Part shown: piece after piece, positions 56,661 through 64,000 of the stretch | Position numbering within the stretch: position 1 is the first letter of the stretch | Layout of the letters: every line of letters begins with the position of its first letter | Assembly (NCBI RefSeq): GCF_008520265.1 | Contig: NZ_VIQM01000076.1 | Span: forward strand, 27,755 to 91,754 | DNA from: Sphingobacterium cavernae | GTDB lineage: Bacteria; Bacteroidota; Bacteroidia; Sphingobacteriales; Sphingobacteriaceae | DNA length: 64,000 nucleotides | Direction: 5' to 3' | The notes under the pieces: model-generated | What the model saw: the letters and a program-made list of their open reading frames with translations, nothing else | Database searches by the model: none | What the model was told of the DNA's origin: nothing | Made by a program: the position numbers and the translations under genes

Positions 56661-57905
56661 CTAATTGCTCTTGTCATTTACATACATATTCCAAAGCATC
56701 GCAAACGCCTGCGCAACTGTACGCTCAATGTTGATTGCACGATCGTTACGAAAGTGAAAAAGTTTTGTTTTGGTTTCATACTTTCCACTTACCGCAATCC
56801 AAACCGTTCCAACTGGCTTGTCGGGAGTACCTCCTCCTGAGCCAGCAATACCACTTGTGGCAATGCTGTAATTTGCTCCAGCTAATTTTTTCACCCCTTC
56901 CGCCATTTCGATTACTGTTTGTTCGCTCACTGCTCCAAATTCTTTCAATGTTTCTTCCTTGACACCTAATAAATTTTGCTTAATGCTATTATGATAAGCC
57001 ACAATACCACAATCAAACATAGTACTAGCTCCTGAAATCGCAGTGATACCACTTGCAATACTTCCACCAGTACAACTTTCTGCGGTAGCCAATTTTAAAT
57101 TGTCATTCGAAAAAGCTTCTACAATTGATTGCTCGATAGACACGTCCTTCGTAGCAACCACATGATGCCCCAATCGCTCTACCAATTGCTTATGGTAAAA
57201 ATCTATAGATACATCACTTTCTCCAATTTGAGACAATCGCAAACGCACTAACCCAACTTTTGGCAAATAAGCTAATTTTATGTTTTCTGGGAGGCTATTT
57301 TCGATATCGGCTATTTTTTCTGCTAAGAATGATTCCCCTAGACCAATACTAATAATATGTCGATGCTTCACAAGCTGTGATGAAGCATTTTCTTTCAATT
57401 TTGGAAGAATTCGATTAGTAACTAGAAATTTCATTTCGAATGGAACACCAGGCAAAAAAGCAAAAGACTTACCCTTTTCGGTGATCCACATGCCCGGCGC
57501 AGTACCTACATCATTGAACAGCACTTCACAATCTTTTACTACATCGGCTTGTGCTTGATTCACTTCTGGCATTATTTTGTCGGGAGCAATACGTGTAAAC
57601 AATCCTTGCACATGCGCCAAAACCTTTGCATCACGTACTAATTTTTTACCGAAATAAGAAGCTATAGTTTGTTTTGTAACATCGTCCTTAGTCGGCCCTA
57701 ATCCTCCTGTAACGATTATAAGATCTGCCCGCTTTGACGCCAAGTTAAGCGCATTGGATATTGCTTCGGCTGTATCCGAAATTGAAGTAATTTGCTGTAC
57801 GCGAATATTAAGTAAATTCAACTGTTGACCAATCCACGCTGAATTGCTATCAACAATTTGACCCAACAATATTTCATCACCTATGGTTATGATTTCTGCA
57901 TTCAT
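56661..57905 (-). CDS. cinA: CinA family protein (competence/damage-inducible, nicotinamide-nucleotide amidohydrolase)
   Basis: The 414-residue protein has an N-terminal MoCF-like domain (GDEILLGQIVDSNSAWIG at about residue 8 and TGGLGPTKDDVT at about 66) and a C-terminal PncC-type domain (about 255-410, TAESCTGGSIASG). The full-length form removes the amide of NMN and hydrolyses ADP-ribose in pyridine-nucleotide recycling in studied homologues. It lies between lptD and the E2 gene on the same strand. Confidence 0.93.
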   Translation of the reverse strand: MNAEIITIGDEILLGQIVDSNSAWIGQQLNLLNIRVQQITSISDTAEAISNALNLASKRADLIIVTGGLGPTKDDVTKQTIASYFGKKLVRDAKVLAHVQGLFTRIAPDKIMPEVNQAQADVVKDCEVLFNDVGTAPGMWITEKGKSFAFLPGVPFEMKFLVTNRILPKLKENASSQLVKHRHIISIGLGESFLAEKIADIENSLPENIKLAYLPKVGLVRLRLSQIGESDVSIDFYHKQLVERLGHHVVATKDVSIEQSIVEAFSNDNLKLATAESCTGGSIASGITAISGASTMFDCGIVAYHNSIKQNLLGVKEETLKEFGAVSEQTVIEMAEGVKKLAGANYSIATSGIAGSGGGTPDKPVGTVWIAVSGKYETKTKLFHFRNDRAINIERTVAQAFAMLWNMYVNDKSN

Positions 57906-57928
57906 AACACATAGTTAGCAAAAAAAAT

Positions 57929-60586
57929 CTAATATGAATAATGGCTATTGCGTTTTGTTAACTTCAAATCTTGTAGCACAGACGCCTTAGCACGTATAGT
58001 AATATTATATGATTGAAAACGACCAAATGGCACCCATCCAACGGACATATCCCAACAGTGTAAATCGCGATAAATTGAGAAATTTGTCATCGCAACTTCT
58101 TTCTGTTTGATATCATAACCTGAGTTAAATTGAATTTTCCACTTAGGTGTGACATTGATATCACCATGTAAATTGATTGTAGCTGTATAGTCACTACGTA
58201 CCCTTCGTAGATTATTATCGAAATTTTTAAAGTATTGCAGACTAAATGAACCGGCCAAGTTCCATGGAATATTGAAATCTACAAACGCATTGGGATCACG
58301 GCTTATACGTGCCAAAGCTTCAGATTGTTCTTTGGTCATGTTAGGCATTTGATTACGCATAGAGTCTACGTTATTGTTACGACTCTTATTTGCATCAGGA
58401 TTGAAACTATAGTCAAATGAAAGTCCGAAGTTGGTCAATCGCGCTAAATTTCCGTCTTGTATGGCATATCTATCTATTCGCTGACCTTGATTATCCAATT
58501 GATATGGATCCAATGTACCGTTGAAATTCAAGTTTATTTTTTCGTTGAATATACTTGTTCGACCCGAAAAAGAAATCGTTGAAAGTTTTAAAGAGTCTGC
58601 TGCAAAGTTGTAGTTACCACTAAATGTCAAGCCTTGAAGAATTGGAATTTTTTTGAAAGCATCTTTTCCCGATTCCGTTGAATCCGCTTTATTTCTAACT
58701 TTTGCTTCAATATTATTGTCAACAGAAAAACCGATTCCCATAGATCTTCCAGAAGATGGACCACCAAACATAGCTCCATCAAAAATGGAATAATTTGACA
58801 GTTTGCCATTTTGGTCAATCCAATCTCTATAGAATCCATATTTTGGATCTCCAAAATCAGGTCTATAGTTAAAATTAACAGAAGGTGTTACAACGTGACG
58901 AATAGCCTCGAATTTTCCGATCTTGGGATAAACACCATATACTTTTGTTGACAATCCACTAGACATTGAATAGTCATATGCACGACGAAAACCACCAACG
59001 GTATCTCTTACATTTATATAACCATTTATTTCATTCGCTCTATAATTACGAATAGTTTGCAAATACCAGCGTTCGGTATAATTTACAGAAGTATTAAATT
59101 GAAAATACTTGAACGCATTTAAACTCAAACTAACAGGAATATTATGTTGGAAACCGTTTGTAAATTGTTGTAGCGTTTGTTTGCTAAATATTGTAGAATC
59201 TCCTGTCGAAAGGGAGTTACGACCTTGTAAACTATAACCAACAGTGATTCGTTGAAACCATTTTTGCTCACCGACGCGATCTTTAGAATCAAATGGATTA
59301 AAAGTAGATACGTTCAATGCGAACTGTGGCAATTCTAAATCTACTTTACCCGTTTGCATATCCTGACGATGAGAAGCACTTGATGTAAAATTCACTTTTC
59401 CATCTGCAAATACTTTTCCATATGAAATAGAGGAAGACATGTTATTTCGTGTCAACTCGTTGTAATTGTAAGTACTTCCTGCTCCCGAATTTTGAAAATA
59501 TGATGAAGTACCGAAATTCACTGATGCTGAGAAGGATGTACCTGGATTAGCCTCTTGTCGTTGTGTATGAGTCCAAGTGACATTAAAATCCTTTGCACGC
59601 TTGTAATTATCAGAACCCTCTACTCCTGTTGGGGTAGAAGCAAAACGAATATTAAAGCCACCACTAAATTTATAATTCACCAAATAATTAGTACGAATAG
59701 AAGATTCCCATGCTCCTTTCGAATAGAATGAACCTCGAATTTCGGAATCCCAATAATCGTTAAATGTCAAATACCAGCCAAAATCACGTAAACCAAACCC
59801 TCGTGTAACATCATCACCAAAAGAAGGAAATAAAAATCCCGCTTGTTTTTTATTAGTTTTTGGAAAAAATCCAAATGGTACTGTTATAAACTTGAAAGGA
59901 ATACCTTGAACTACGAGATGTGGCCATTCTGCTATCACTTGTTTTGAGGTAATTAATCCCTTCGGAATTGCTATACCAAAATGCGTATGTGGAAATGGCA
60001 AATCACAAGTACTGTACATCGCATGTTGAATTGACATTTCATCATAGATGTTTTTACGAAGAACACGCGCTTGAATATACCCTCCGTCTTCTTCTGTCAT
60101 TATGCCAAATGTTTTTCCCTCTTGTGATTTATAGTTATACAATAATGAATCGACAGCTTTTGGTGTTTCATTTGGAAAAAGAACAACAGGTCGTCCCACA
60201 TATTTACCCGTATGATCTGTTACACCACTCGCATACAACATATTTGTGTTACGGTCCAATCGAATATAATCTGCAGACAGCTCAAAGTCTTGATACTTTA
60301 CTTTTGCTCCACTATATAAGTGAATAATATTTTTACTCACTTCATTCCAAGATGAGTCATTTGCAACAATAGTTACCACAGTTTCCAAACCACTTTCATC
60401 TTTCATCACCACCGTATCCTTACCGTTGGTAAGTTTCAAATGATTTTTGGATGTATCTGCAGTAGCTTTTATGGTGTCTTGGACAGATATATTTGAATTC
60501 TGTGAACGAATCATCTGTGCATACCCAACATTAATTCCTGAAATCAGAAATACTAAACCGCATAAAAAACTCGTTACCGTTTTCAA
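57929..60586 (-). CDS. lptD: LPS-assembly protein LptD-like outer-membrane protein
   Basis: Read from TTG 60586 the protein has 885 residues and a signal peptide (KTVTSFLCGLVFLISGINVG, cleavage near YAQ). An OstA-like beta-jellyroll (about residues 80-180, VKYQDFELSADYIRLDR) is followed by a long barrel with the LptD features PHTHFGIAIPKG, GFLFPSFGDD and a Cys in YSTCDLPFPH. It inserts lipopolysaccharide or a similar lipid into the outer leaflet. The frame opens further at TTG 60637, but that codon lies between the -33 and -7 elements of the likely promoter. The end FNSGYDIKQ and following strands are barrel-like. Confidence 0.85.
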   Translation of the reverse strand: MKTVTSFLCGLVFLISGINVGYAQMIRSQNSNISVQDTIKATADTSKNHLKLTNGKDTVVMKDESGLETVVTIVANDSSWNEVSKNIIHLYSGAKVKYQDFELSADYIRLDRNTNMLYASGVTDHTGKYVGRPVVLFPNETPKAVDSLLYNYKSQEGKTFGIMTEEDGGYIQARVLRKNIYDEMSIQHAMYSTCDLPFPHTHFGIAIPKGLITSKQVIAEWPHLVVQGIPFKFITVPFGFFPKTNKKQAGFLFPSFGDDVTRGFGLRDFGWYLTFNDYWDSEIRGSFYSKGAWESSIRTNYLVNYKFSGGFNIRFASTPTGVEGSDNYKRAKDFNVTWTHTQRQEANPGTSFSASVNFGTSSYFQNSGAGSTYNYNELTRNNMSSSISYGKVFADGKVNFTSSASHRQDMQTGKVDLELPQFALNVSTFNPFDSKDRVGEQKWFQRITVGYSLQGRNSLSTGDSTIFSKQTLQQFTNGFQHNIPVSLSLNAFKYFQFNTSVNYTERWYLQTIRNYRANEINGYINVRDTVGGFRRAYDYSMSSGLSTKVYGVYPKIGKFEAIRHVVTPSVNFNYRPDFGDPKYGFYRDWIDQNGKLSNYSIFDGAMFGGPSSGRSMGIGFSVDNNIEAKVRNKADSTESGKDAFKKIPILQGLTFSGNYNFAADSLKLSTISFSGRTSIFNEKINLNFNGTLDPYQLDNQGQRIDRYAIQDGNLARLTNFGLSFDYSFNPDANKSRNNNVDSMRNQMPNMTKEQSEALARISRDPNAFVDFNIPWNLAGSFSLQYFKNFDNNLRRVRSDYTATINLHGDINVTPKWKIQFNSGYDIKQKEVAMTNFSIYRDLHCWDMSVGWVPFGRFQSYNITIRAKASVLQDLKLTKRNSHYSY

Positions 60587-60614
60587 ATTGAAAATCTTAT
60601 ATATTAATTTAGCG

Positions 60615-60648
60615 CAAAAATAAACTATTAACGACAAAAATAGTCAAA
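60615..60648 (-). promoter_or_regulatory. Candidate promoter of lptD
   Basis: On the minus strand, TTTG (60648-60645) and TATTTTTG (60622-60615) have a 22-bp spacer, near the phylum consensus. The -7 box is about 28 bp before TTG 60586. Confidence 0.5.
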
Positions 60649-60676
60649 AAACGAATAGATAAACATGTTATTTTTT

Positions 60677-60703
60677 TGAATAAATTTTATGCTTTATCTT
60701 TGC
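60677..60703 (+). promoter_or_regulatory. Candidate promoter of the first amidase gene
   Basis: TTG (60677-60679) and a perfect TATCTTTG (60696-60703), 16 bp apart, 48 bp before the ATG. Spacing is slightly short of the usual range. Confidence 0.5.
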
Positions 60704-60751
60704 CTTGAAACAGTTTTTGATTAATCACACAAAAATGTTAAAAATATAAAA

Positions 60752-61573
60752 ATGATTCTTTTAAATAGTGTTAAATATATAAGTTCTTTTTTTGTAGCTG
60801 CGTTTATTATCACCATAGCCTCTTCTTTTCATCCTGCCTCAAAAATTAATACTGATCCTCCTAAAAAAACATTCACAGTGGTTTTAGACCCTGGGCATGG
60901 TGGGGCAGCATTAGGAGCTGTGGGGCGCAGATCAAAAGAAAAAGATATTGTATTGGATGTATCTATTAAACTTAAAAAGGAGCTTGAAAAAATCGGAATC
61001 AATGTATTATTGACACGCAATTCTGACACTGATGTTCCATTCCGTACTCGATCAGAGATAGCAAATAAAAATCACGCAGACTTATTTATTTCCATACATG
61101 CAAACTCTGCTAATACTGCACGCAGAAAAAACCCACAAGTTACAGGTACTGAAACACTGGTTTTAGGATTTCATCGTATGAATGAGCAGGATGTCGCAAT
61201 TCGCGAAAATGCCGATATGTTATTGGAAGATAATTACGAAGAGAATAACGCCGATTTAATTGGTTTTGATCCAAAAGATCCTTCTTCTTATATTGTCTTC
61301 AAAGTAATGAAACGTCAATATCGTGACCGCAGCATACGATTAGCTTCATTGATGCAAAATGAATACATCACCTCTAACAGACCAAATAGAGGAGTAAAAG
61401 AGCAAGGTTTGGCTGTATTAGCGCGTGCTAGTATGCCAGCAGTTTTGACAGAAATTGGATTTATATCGAGTCCAAGCGAAGAAGATTATATGTTATCAGA
61501 AGAAGGCCAAGCCGAAATTGTAAAAAATCTATTTGATGCTATTAAAAACTACAAAGCCGCAGTAGAAAGATAG
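60752..61573 (+). CDS. N-acetylmuramoyl-L-alanine amidase (Amidase_3), first of tandem pair
   Basis: The 273-residue protein has a signal or anchor segment (residues about 10-25) and a full Amidase_3 domain. Zinc ligands are His49 (LDPGHGG), Glu63 (SKEKD) and His116 (SIHANS), with the catalytic Glu234 (LTEIGFI). It cuts the bond between muramic acid and the peptide stem in the periplasm. The next gene encodes a close paralogue after 37 bp, and both are divergent from lptD. Confidence 0.92.
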   Translation: MILLNSVKYISSFFVAAFIITIASSFHPASKINTDPPKKTFTVVLDPGHGGAALGAVGRRSKEKDIVLDVSIKLKKELEKIGINVLLTRNSDTDVPFRTRSEIANKNHADLFISIHANSANTARRKNPQVTGTETLVLGFHRMNEQDVAIRENADMLLEDNYEENNADLIGFDPKDPSSYIVFKVMKRQYRDRSIRLASLMQNEYITSNRPNRGVKEQGLAVLARASMPAVLTEIGFISSPSEEDYMLSEEGQAEIVKNLFDAIKNYKAAVER

Positions 61574-61610
61574 TAAACCAAACTCGAATAAAACTGTTTA
61601 AATAGCATAT

Positions 61611-62477
61611 ATGTTTAATACTAGAAAAGCGAAGAATATATTAGGTTTTGTGACAATACTTATTTTGAGTATAAGTCTTTTTCCATTAATCAGCAGTTTT
61701 ACAAGTTCATCATCAGAATTTGAATATCAACCAGAACCTCCTAAGTCGAAAGGTAAAATAATTGTATTGGATGCAGGGCACGGTGGAAAAGATCCTGGCG
61801 CTGTTGGGAAACTTTCACGTGAAAAAGATATTGCGCTAGCAATAACGCTTAAATTGGGGAAAAAATTAGAAGCTGAACTTCCAGGAACAAAAGTCATTTA
61901 CACACGTAAAACAGATATATATCCTAATCTCTACGAACGTCCAGCAATAGCGAACAAGCATCATGCTGATATTTTTGTTTCCATTCACCTGAATGCCAGT
62001 GGCACGACGACAAAACGAGTCAAAAACAAAAAAGGTAAATGGGTAACGCAGCAAGTAGCAAATAATTCAGCAAGAGGTACAGAAACATTTGTTTTGGGTT
62101 ATAGTAACATGCAAAATCAAGATGTCGCAATTCGCGAGAATGCTTCTATTCTTTTAGAAGAAAATCACGAAGAAAATTATGGGGGATTTGACCCTAAAGA
62201 TCCTTCATCTTATATTGTGTTCAAAGTATTGAAAAGAAAATACCGCGACCAAAGTATTCGATTAGCCAAATTGATGCAAGAAGAATATGTAAAGGCTGGA
62301 AGACCTAACCGAGGAATTAAGGAAGGACCATTTGCAGTGTTAAAAACAGCAGGTATGCCCGCAGTTTTGACGGAAGTTGGTTTTATCAGTAATTCGGAAG
62401 AAGAAAAATTCTTAATGTCCAGCACAGGTCAAGAGGCAATTGTCAACAGTTTATTTAATGCGATTAAAAAATTCTAA
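61611..62477 (+). CDS. N-acetylmuramoyl-L-alanine amidase (Amidase_3), second of tandem pair
   Basis: The 288-residue protein has a membrane/signal segment (residues about 10-30) and the Amidase_3 residues His57 (LDAGHGG), Glu71 (SREKD), His126 (SIHLNA) and Glu255 (LTEVGFI). It shares long stretches with the first copy (FDPKDPSSYIVFKV) but has an insert of about 15 basic residues after the third ligand (KRVKNKKGKWVTQQ). This points to an old tandem duplication with divergence of a substrate-facing loop. Confidence 0.92.
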   Translation: MFNTRKAKNILGFVTILILSISLFPLISSFTSSSSEFEYQPEPPKSKGKIIVLDAGHGGKDPGAVGKLSREKDIALAITLKLGKKLEAELPGTKVIYTRKTDIYPNLYERPAIANKHHADIFVSIHLNASGTTTKRVKNKKGKWVTQQVANNSARGTETFVLGYSNMQNQDVAIRENASILLEENHEENYGGFDPKDPSSYIVFKVLKRKYRDQSIRLAKLMQEEYVKAGRPNRGIKEGPFAVLKTAGMPAVLTEVGFISNSEEEKFLMSSTGQEAIVNSLFNAIKKF

Positions 62478-62553
62478 TTATTCGGATAACTAAACATTTT
62501 CTATCTTTAGGATGTTATTAGTATATTCATGTAGAATCTAAAACGTAGTAACT

Positions 62554-63501
62554 TTGAAATTATCGAACGAAACTAAAGTTGGCGCACTAACAGCAATCGC
62601 CATTGCATTATTATTTATTGGATACAGTTTTTTAAAAGGGAACGATGTTTTCAGTTCCGAAAACACTTTTTATACGGATTACGACAACGTGGATGGCTTA
62701 GCCGTATCAAATCCCGTATTGGTAAACGGATTCAAAATTGGTCGAGTTTCCAAGACAACACTTCTTGATAATGGTAAAATTCGAACTGAATTCAAAATCG
62801 AAGACGAATACGAAATTCCATCAAATACCATCGCTCGTATTTCTAATGATGGTTTTTTAGGTGGAAAAGTAATTGTATTTGACTTAGGAAATAGCAAAAC
62901 ATACGCTCGTGATGGCGACCCATTGCAATCCGACGTACAAGCAAATCTTCTCCAAAAAGTAGAACCGCTACAAAAGAAAGTAGAAGATCTTGTCGTGAAA
63001 TTAGACTCCGTGCTATCTGCTGTCAACACTGCATTGGATGATGAATTCCAACGTGATTTCAAAACAAGTCTGCGAAGTATCTCTATTTCATTAAAAAATG
63101 TTGAAAAGATCACGACTGATGTTGAAGGCTTAATGGGATCTGAGCGAGTACGCTTGGCGAAAATTATGCAAAATCTCGAATCTATTACCAATAACTTCAA
63201 AAACAACAGTTCCCGAATCAACCAGATAATTGCAAATCTTGACAACCTGTCATCTGATCTGTCAAAAACGGAGATTAAAGCTACAGTAGATAATGCCAAT
63301 AAGGCAATGCAAGATGTGCAAGCTATTACTGACAAGATAAATAAAGGTGAAGGTTCAATTGGATTACTTGTCAATGATGACAAATTGTACAATAACTTGA
63401 CTAATGCCTCTGAGAACCTGGATCAATTAGTTTTGGATCTCAAAACTAATCCTGGAAAATATTTGAAAATATCCATCTTCGGAAAGAAAGACACTAAATA
63501 A
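62554..63501 (+). CDS. MCE-domain protein (MlaD/Ttg2C-like)
   Basis: The 315-residue protein starts at TTG 62554, has an N-terminal membrane helix (about residues 9-27, VGALTAIAIALLFIGYSFLK), one MCE domain (about 35-115, DYDNVDGLAVSNPVLVNGFK), and a long helical C-terminus (about 125-300). Such proteins form periplasmic hexamers and carry phospholipids between membranes, with an ABC transporter. The ATPase and permease are not in the window. It follows two amidase genes and ends in a terminator. Confidence 0.9.
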   Translation: MKLSNETKVGALTAIAIALLFIGYSFLKGNDVFSSENTFYTDYDNVDGLAVSNPVLVNGFKIGRVSKTTLLDNGKIRTEFKIEDEYEIPSNTIARISNDGFLGGKVIVFDLGNSKTYARDGDPLQSDVQANLLQKVEPLQKKVEDLVVKLDSVLSAVNTALDDEFQRDFKTSLRSISISLKNVEKITTDVEGLMGSERVRLAKIMQNLESITNNFKNNSSRINQIIANLDNLSSDLSKTEIKATVDNANKAMQDVQAITDKINKGEGSIGLLVNDDKLYNNLTNASENLDQLVLDLKTNPGKYLKISIFGKKDTK

Positions 63502-63533
63502 AATATAGCCTTGAGATTATCAAGGCTATATTT
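63501..63533 (+). terminator. Terminator after the MCE gene
   Basis: AAATATAGCCTTGA (63501-63514) pairs perfectly with TCAAGGCTATATTT (63520-63533), followed by T residues. Confidence 0.85.
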
Positions 63534-63612
63534 TTAGCATATTGTCATTTATCTGTCTACAAATTGTTAAACAATTGTTAAAACAACTGCTTGATACAAC
63601 ATTGGCATAAAA

Positions 63613-63643
63613 TTGGTCGTTATACTAGTAATTCATAATTTAG
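63613..63643 (+). promoter_or_regulatory. Promoter-like sequence in repeat unit 1
   Basis: TTGG at 63613-63616 and TAATTTAG at 63636-63643 with a 19-bp spacer. The same elements occur in unit 2 at 63820-63823 and 63843-63850. They differ from TTTG/TAnnTTTG by one or two bases. Confidence 0.4.
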
Positions 63644-63662
63644 GTTAATAATTGGTTAGTTA

Positions 63663-63697
63663 GAAATGTCTGGAGTTCCCCGCTTCAGACATTTTTT
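63663..63697 (+). terminator. Intrinsic terminator in repeat unit 1
   Basis: GTCTGGAG (63668-63675), loop TTCCCCG, CTTCAGAC (63683-63690), with extension of the stem through AAAT/ATTT and a T-run. Confidence 0.7.
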
Positions 63698-63873
63698 ATT
63701 TATAGTCTTTTGCAAACTCTTATACTGAATTTATAAGAATTAGTAGCTAAACCTTAATAACTACCTATAAATGTTAAACAATTGTTAAATCAACAATCAC
63801 ATACAACATTGGCATAAAATTGGTCGTTATAGTAGTAATTCATAATTTAGGTTAATAATTGGTTAGTTAAAAA

Positions 63874-63904
63874 GTCTGGAGTTCCCCGCTTCAGACATTT
63901 TTTA
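63874..63904 (+). terminator. Intrinsic terminator in repeat unit 2
   Basis: GTCTGGAG (63874-63881) and CTTCAGAC (63889-63896) around TTCCCCG, followed by ATTTTTTATTT. The stem is shorter than in unit 1 because the base before it does not pair. Confidence 0.7.
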
Positions 63905-64000
63905 TTTATAGTCTTTTGCAAACTCTTATACTGAATTTATAAGAATTAGTAGCTAAACCTTAATAACTACCTATAAATGTTAAACAATTGTTAAATCAAC

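Larger units (their letters stand above)
63564..64000. repeat. Tandem array of about 206-bp units, candidate repeated small-RNA genes
   Basis: The motif GTTAAACAATTGTTAAA recurs at 63566, 63773 and 63979, giving periods of 207 and 206 bp. Outside a variable stretch of about 20 bases after the motif, units 1 and 2 are almost identical. Differences are one substitution near 63625 and a small change next to the hairpin near 63665. Each unit has TTGG plus TAATTTAG with a 19-bp spacer, then a hairpin GTCTGGAG/CTTCAGAC with loop TTCCCCG and a T-run. A second hairpin TCTTATA/TATAAGA lies 30 bases later. Unit 3 is cut by the window. No ORF is seen. Confidence 0.85.

Noticed and set aside
63564..64000. 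CRISPR array
   Set aside because: The period is about 206 bp and almost the whole unit is repeated, so there are no unique spacers; no cas gene is present.
63564..64000. Type III toxin-antitoxin repeat RNA
   Set aside because: Those repeats are about 35 nt long and lie directly before a toxin gene. Here each unit carries its own terminator and no toxin is visible in the window.

Overview
The window is AT-rich chromosomal DNA of a Bacteroidota bacterium, most likely of the Chitinophagia/Sphingobacteriia branch; this placement is inferred from gene content and not from any search. Supporting signs are a TamB gene followed directly by a lipoprotein-type TamA gene, Rho with a long low-complexity insert, a carboxypeptidase-regulatory/TonB-plug protein with an MG2-like start, FHS-type sugar transporters beside BadF-type sugar kinases, promoters close to the TTTG/TAnnTTTG consensus of the phylum, and few Shine-Dalgarno sequences. 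Nearly all genes look like chromosomal core or lineage genes. I see no insertion sequence, prophage, CRISPR array or rRNA operon.

Layout. 1-10.6 kb: the 3' part of an S9 peptidase gene, tamB-tamA (envelope biogenesis), malate dehydrogenase and a small retropepsin-like protein. 10.7-15 kb, minus strand: an M20 amidohydrolase, a DHDPS-family gene with damaged ends, a LacI-type regulator whose first HTH helix lacks a usable start codon, and a secreted glycerophosphodiester phosphodiesterase. 15.2-18.4 kb: the translation operon thrS-infC-rpmI-rplT. 18.6-22.9 kb: rlmF, a structured non-coding element, a cNMP/CBS/DUF294 protein paired with a DEDDh exonuclease, and a small lipoprotein. 23-28.7 kb: a carbohydrate cluster (DUF5107-TPR protein, sugar porter, divergent AraC regulator). 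28.7-36.6 kb: two identical tRNA-Asn genes, mgtE, a large secreted metallopeptidase-like/beta-barrel protein, pssA and rho. 36.9-46.9 kb: a GlcNAc-type transporter and kinase, a metallo-hydrolase with YbaB, conserved unknowns, thymidine kinase, glutathione peroxidase, a second BadF kinase, an M61 peptidase and a small outer-membrane barrel. 47-56.6 kb: acyl-CoA ligase, a BrkB-family protein and a DMT transporter in overlapping order; then a MG2/TonB-plug protein, cardiolipin synthase and a 2-oxoacid dehydrogenase E2. 56.7-63.5 kb: cinA, lptD, two tandem N-acetylmuramoyl-alanine amidases and an MCE (MlaD-type) protein.

Cell-envelope construction is the strongest theme: TamA/TamB, LptD, MCE protein, two amidases, PssA, cardiolipin synthase and several beta-barrel proteins. 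Convergent genes are often separated by long perfect palindromes that probably terminate transcription from both sides.

The most unusual element is at the right edge (about 63.56-64.0 kb): a tandem array of units of about 206 bp, each carrying a promoter-like sequence and a hairpin-plus-T-run terminator around a C-rich loop. It looks like a repeated small-RNA gene and continues past the window. Secondary points of interest are the damaged DHDPS/LacI locus, the metallopeptidase/propeller/barrel protein at 31.1-33.9 kb, and the triple-hairpin element at 19.54-19.69 kb.
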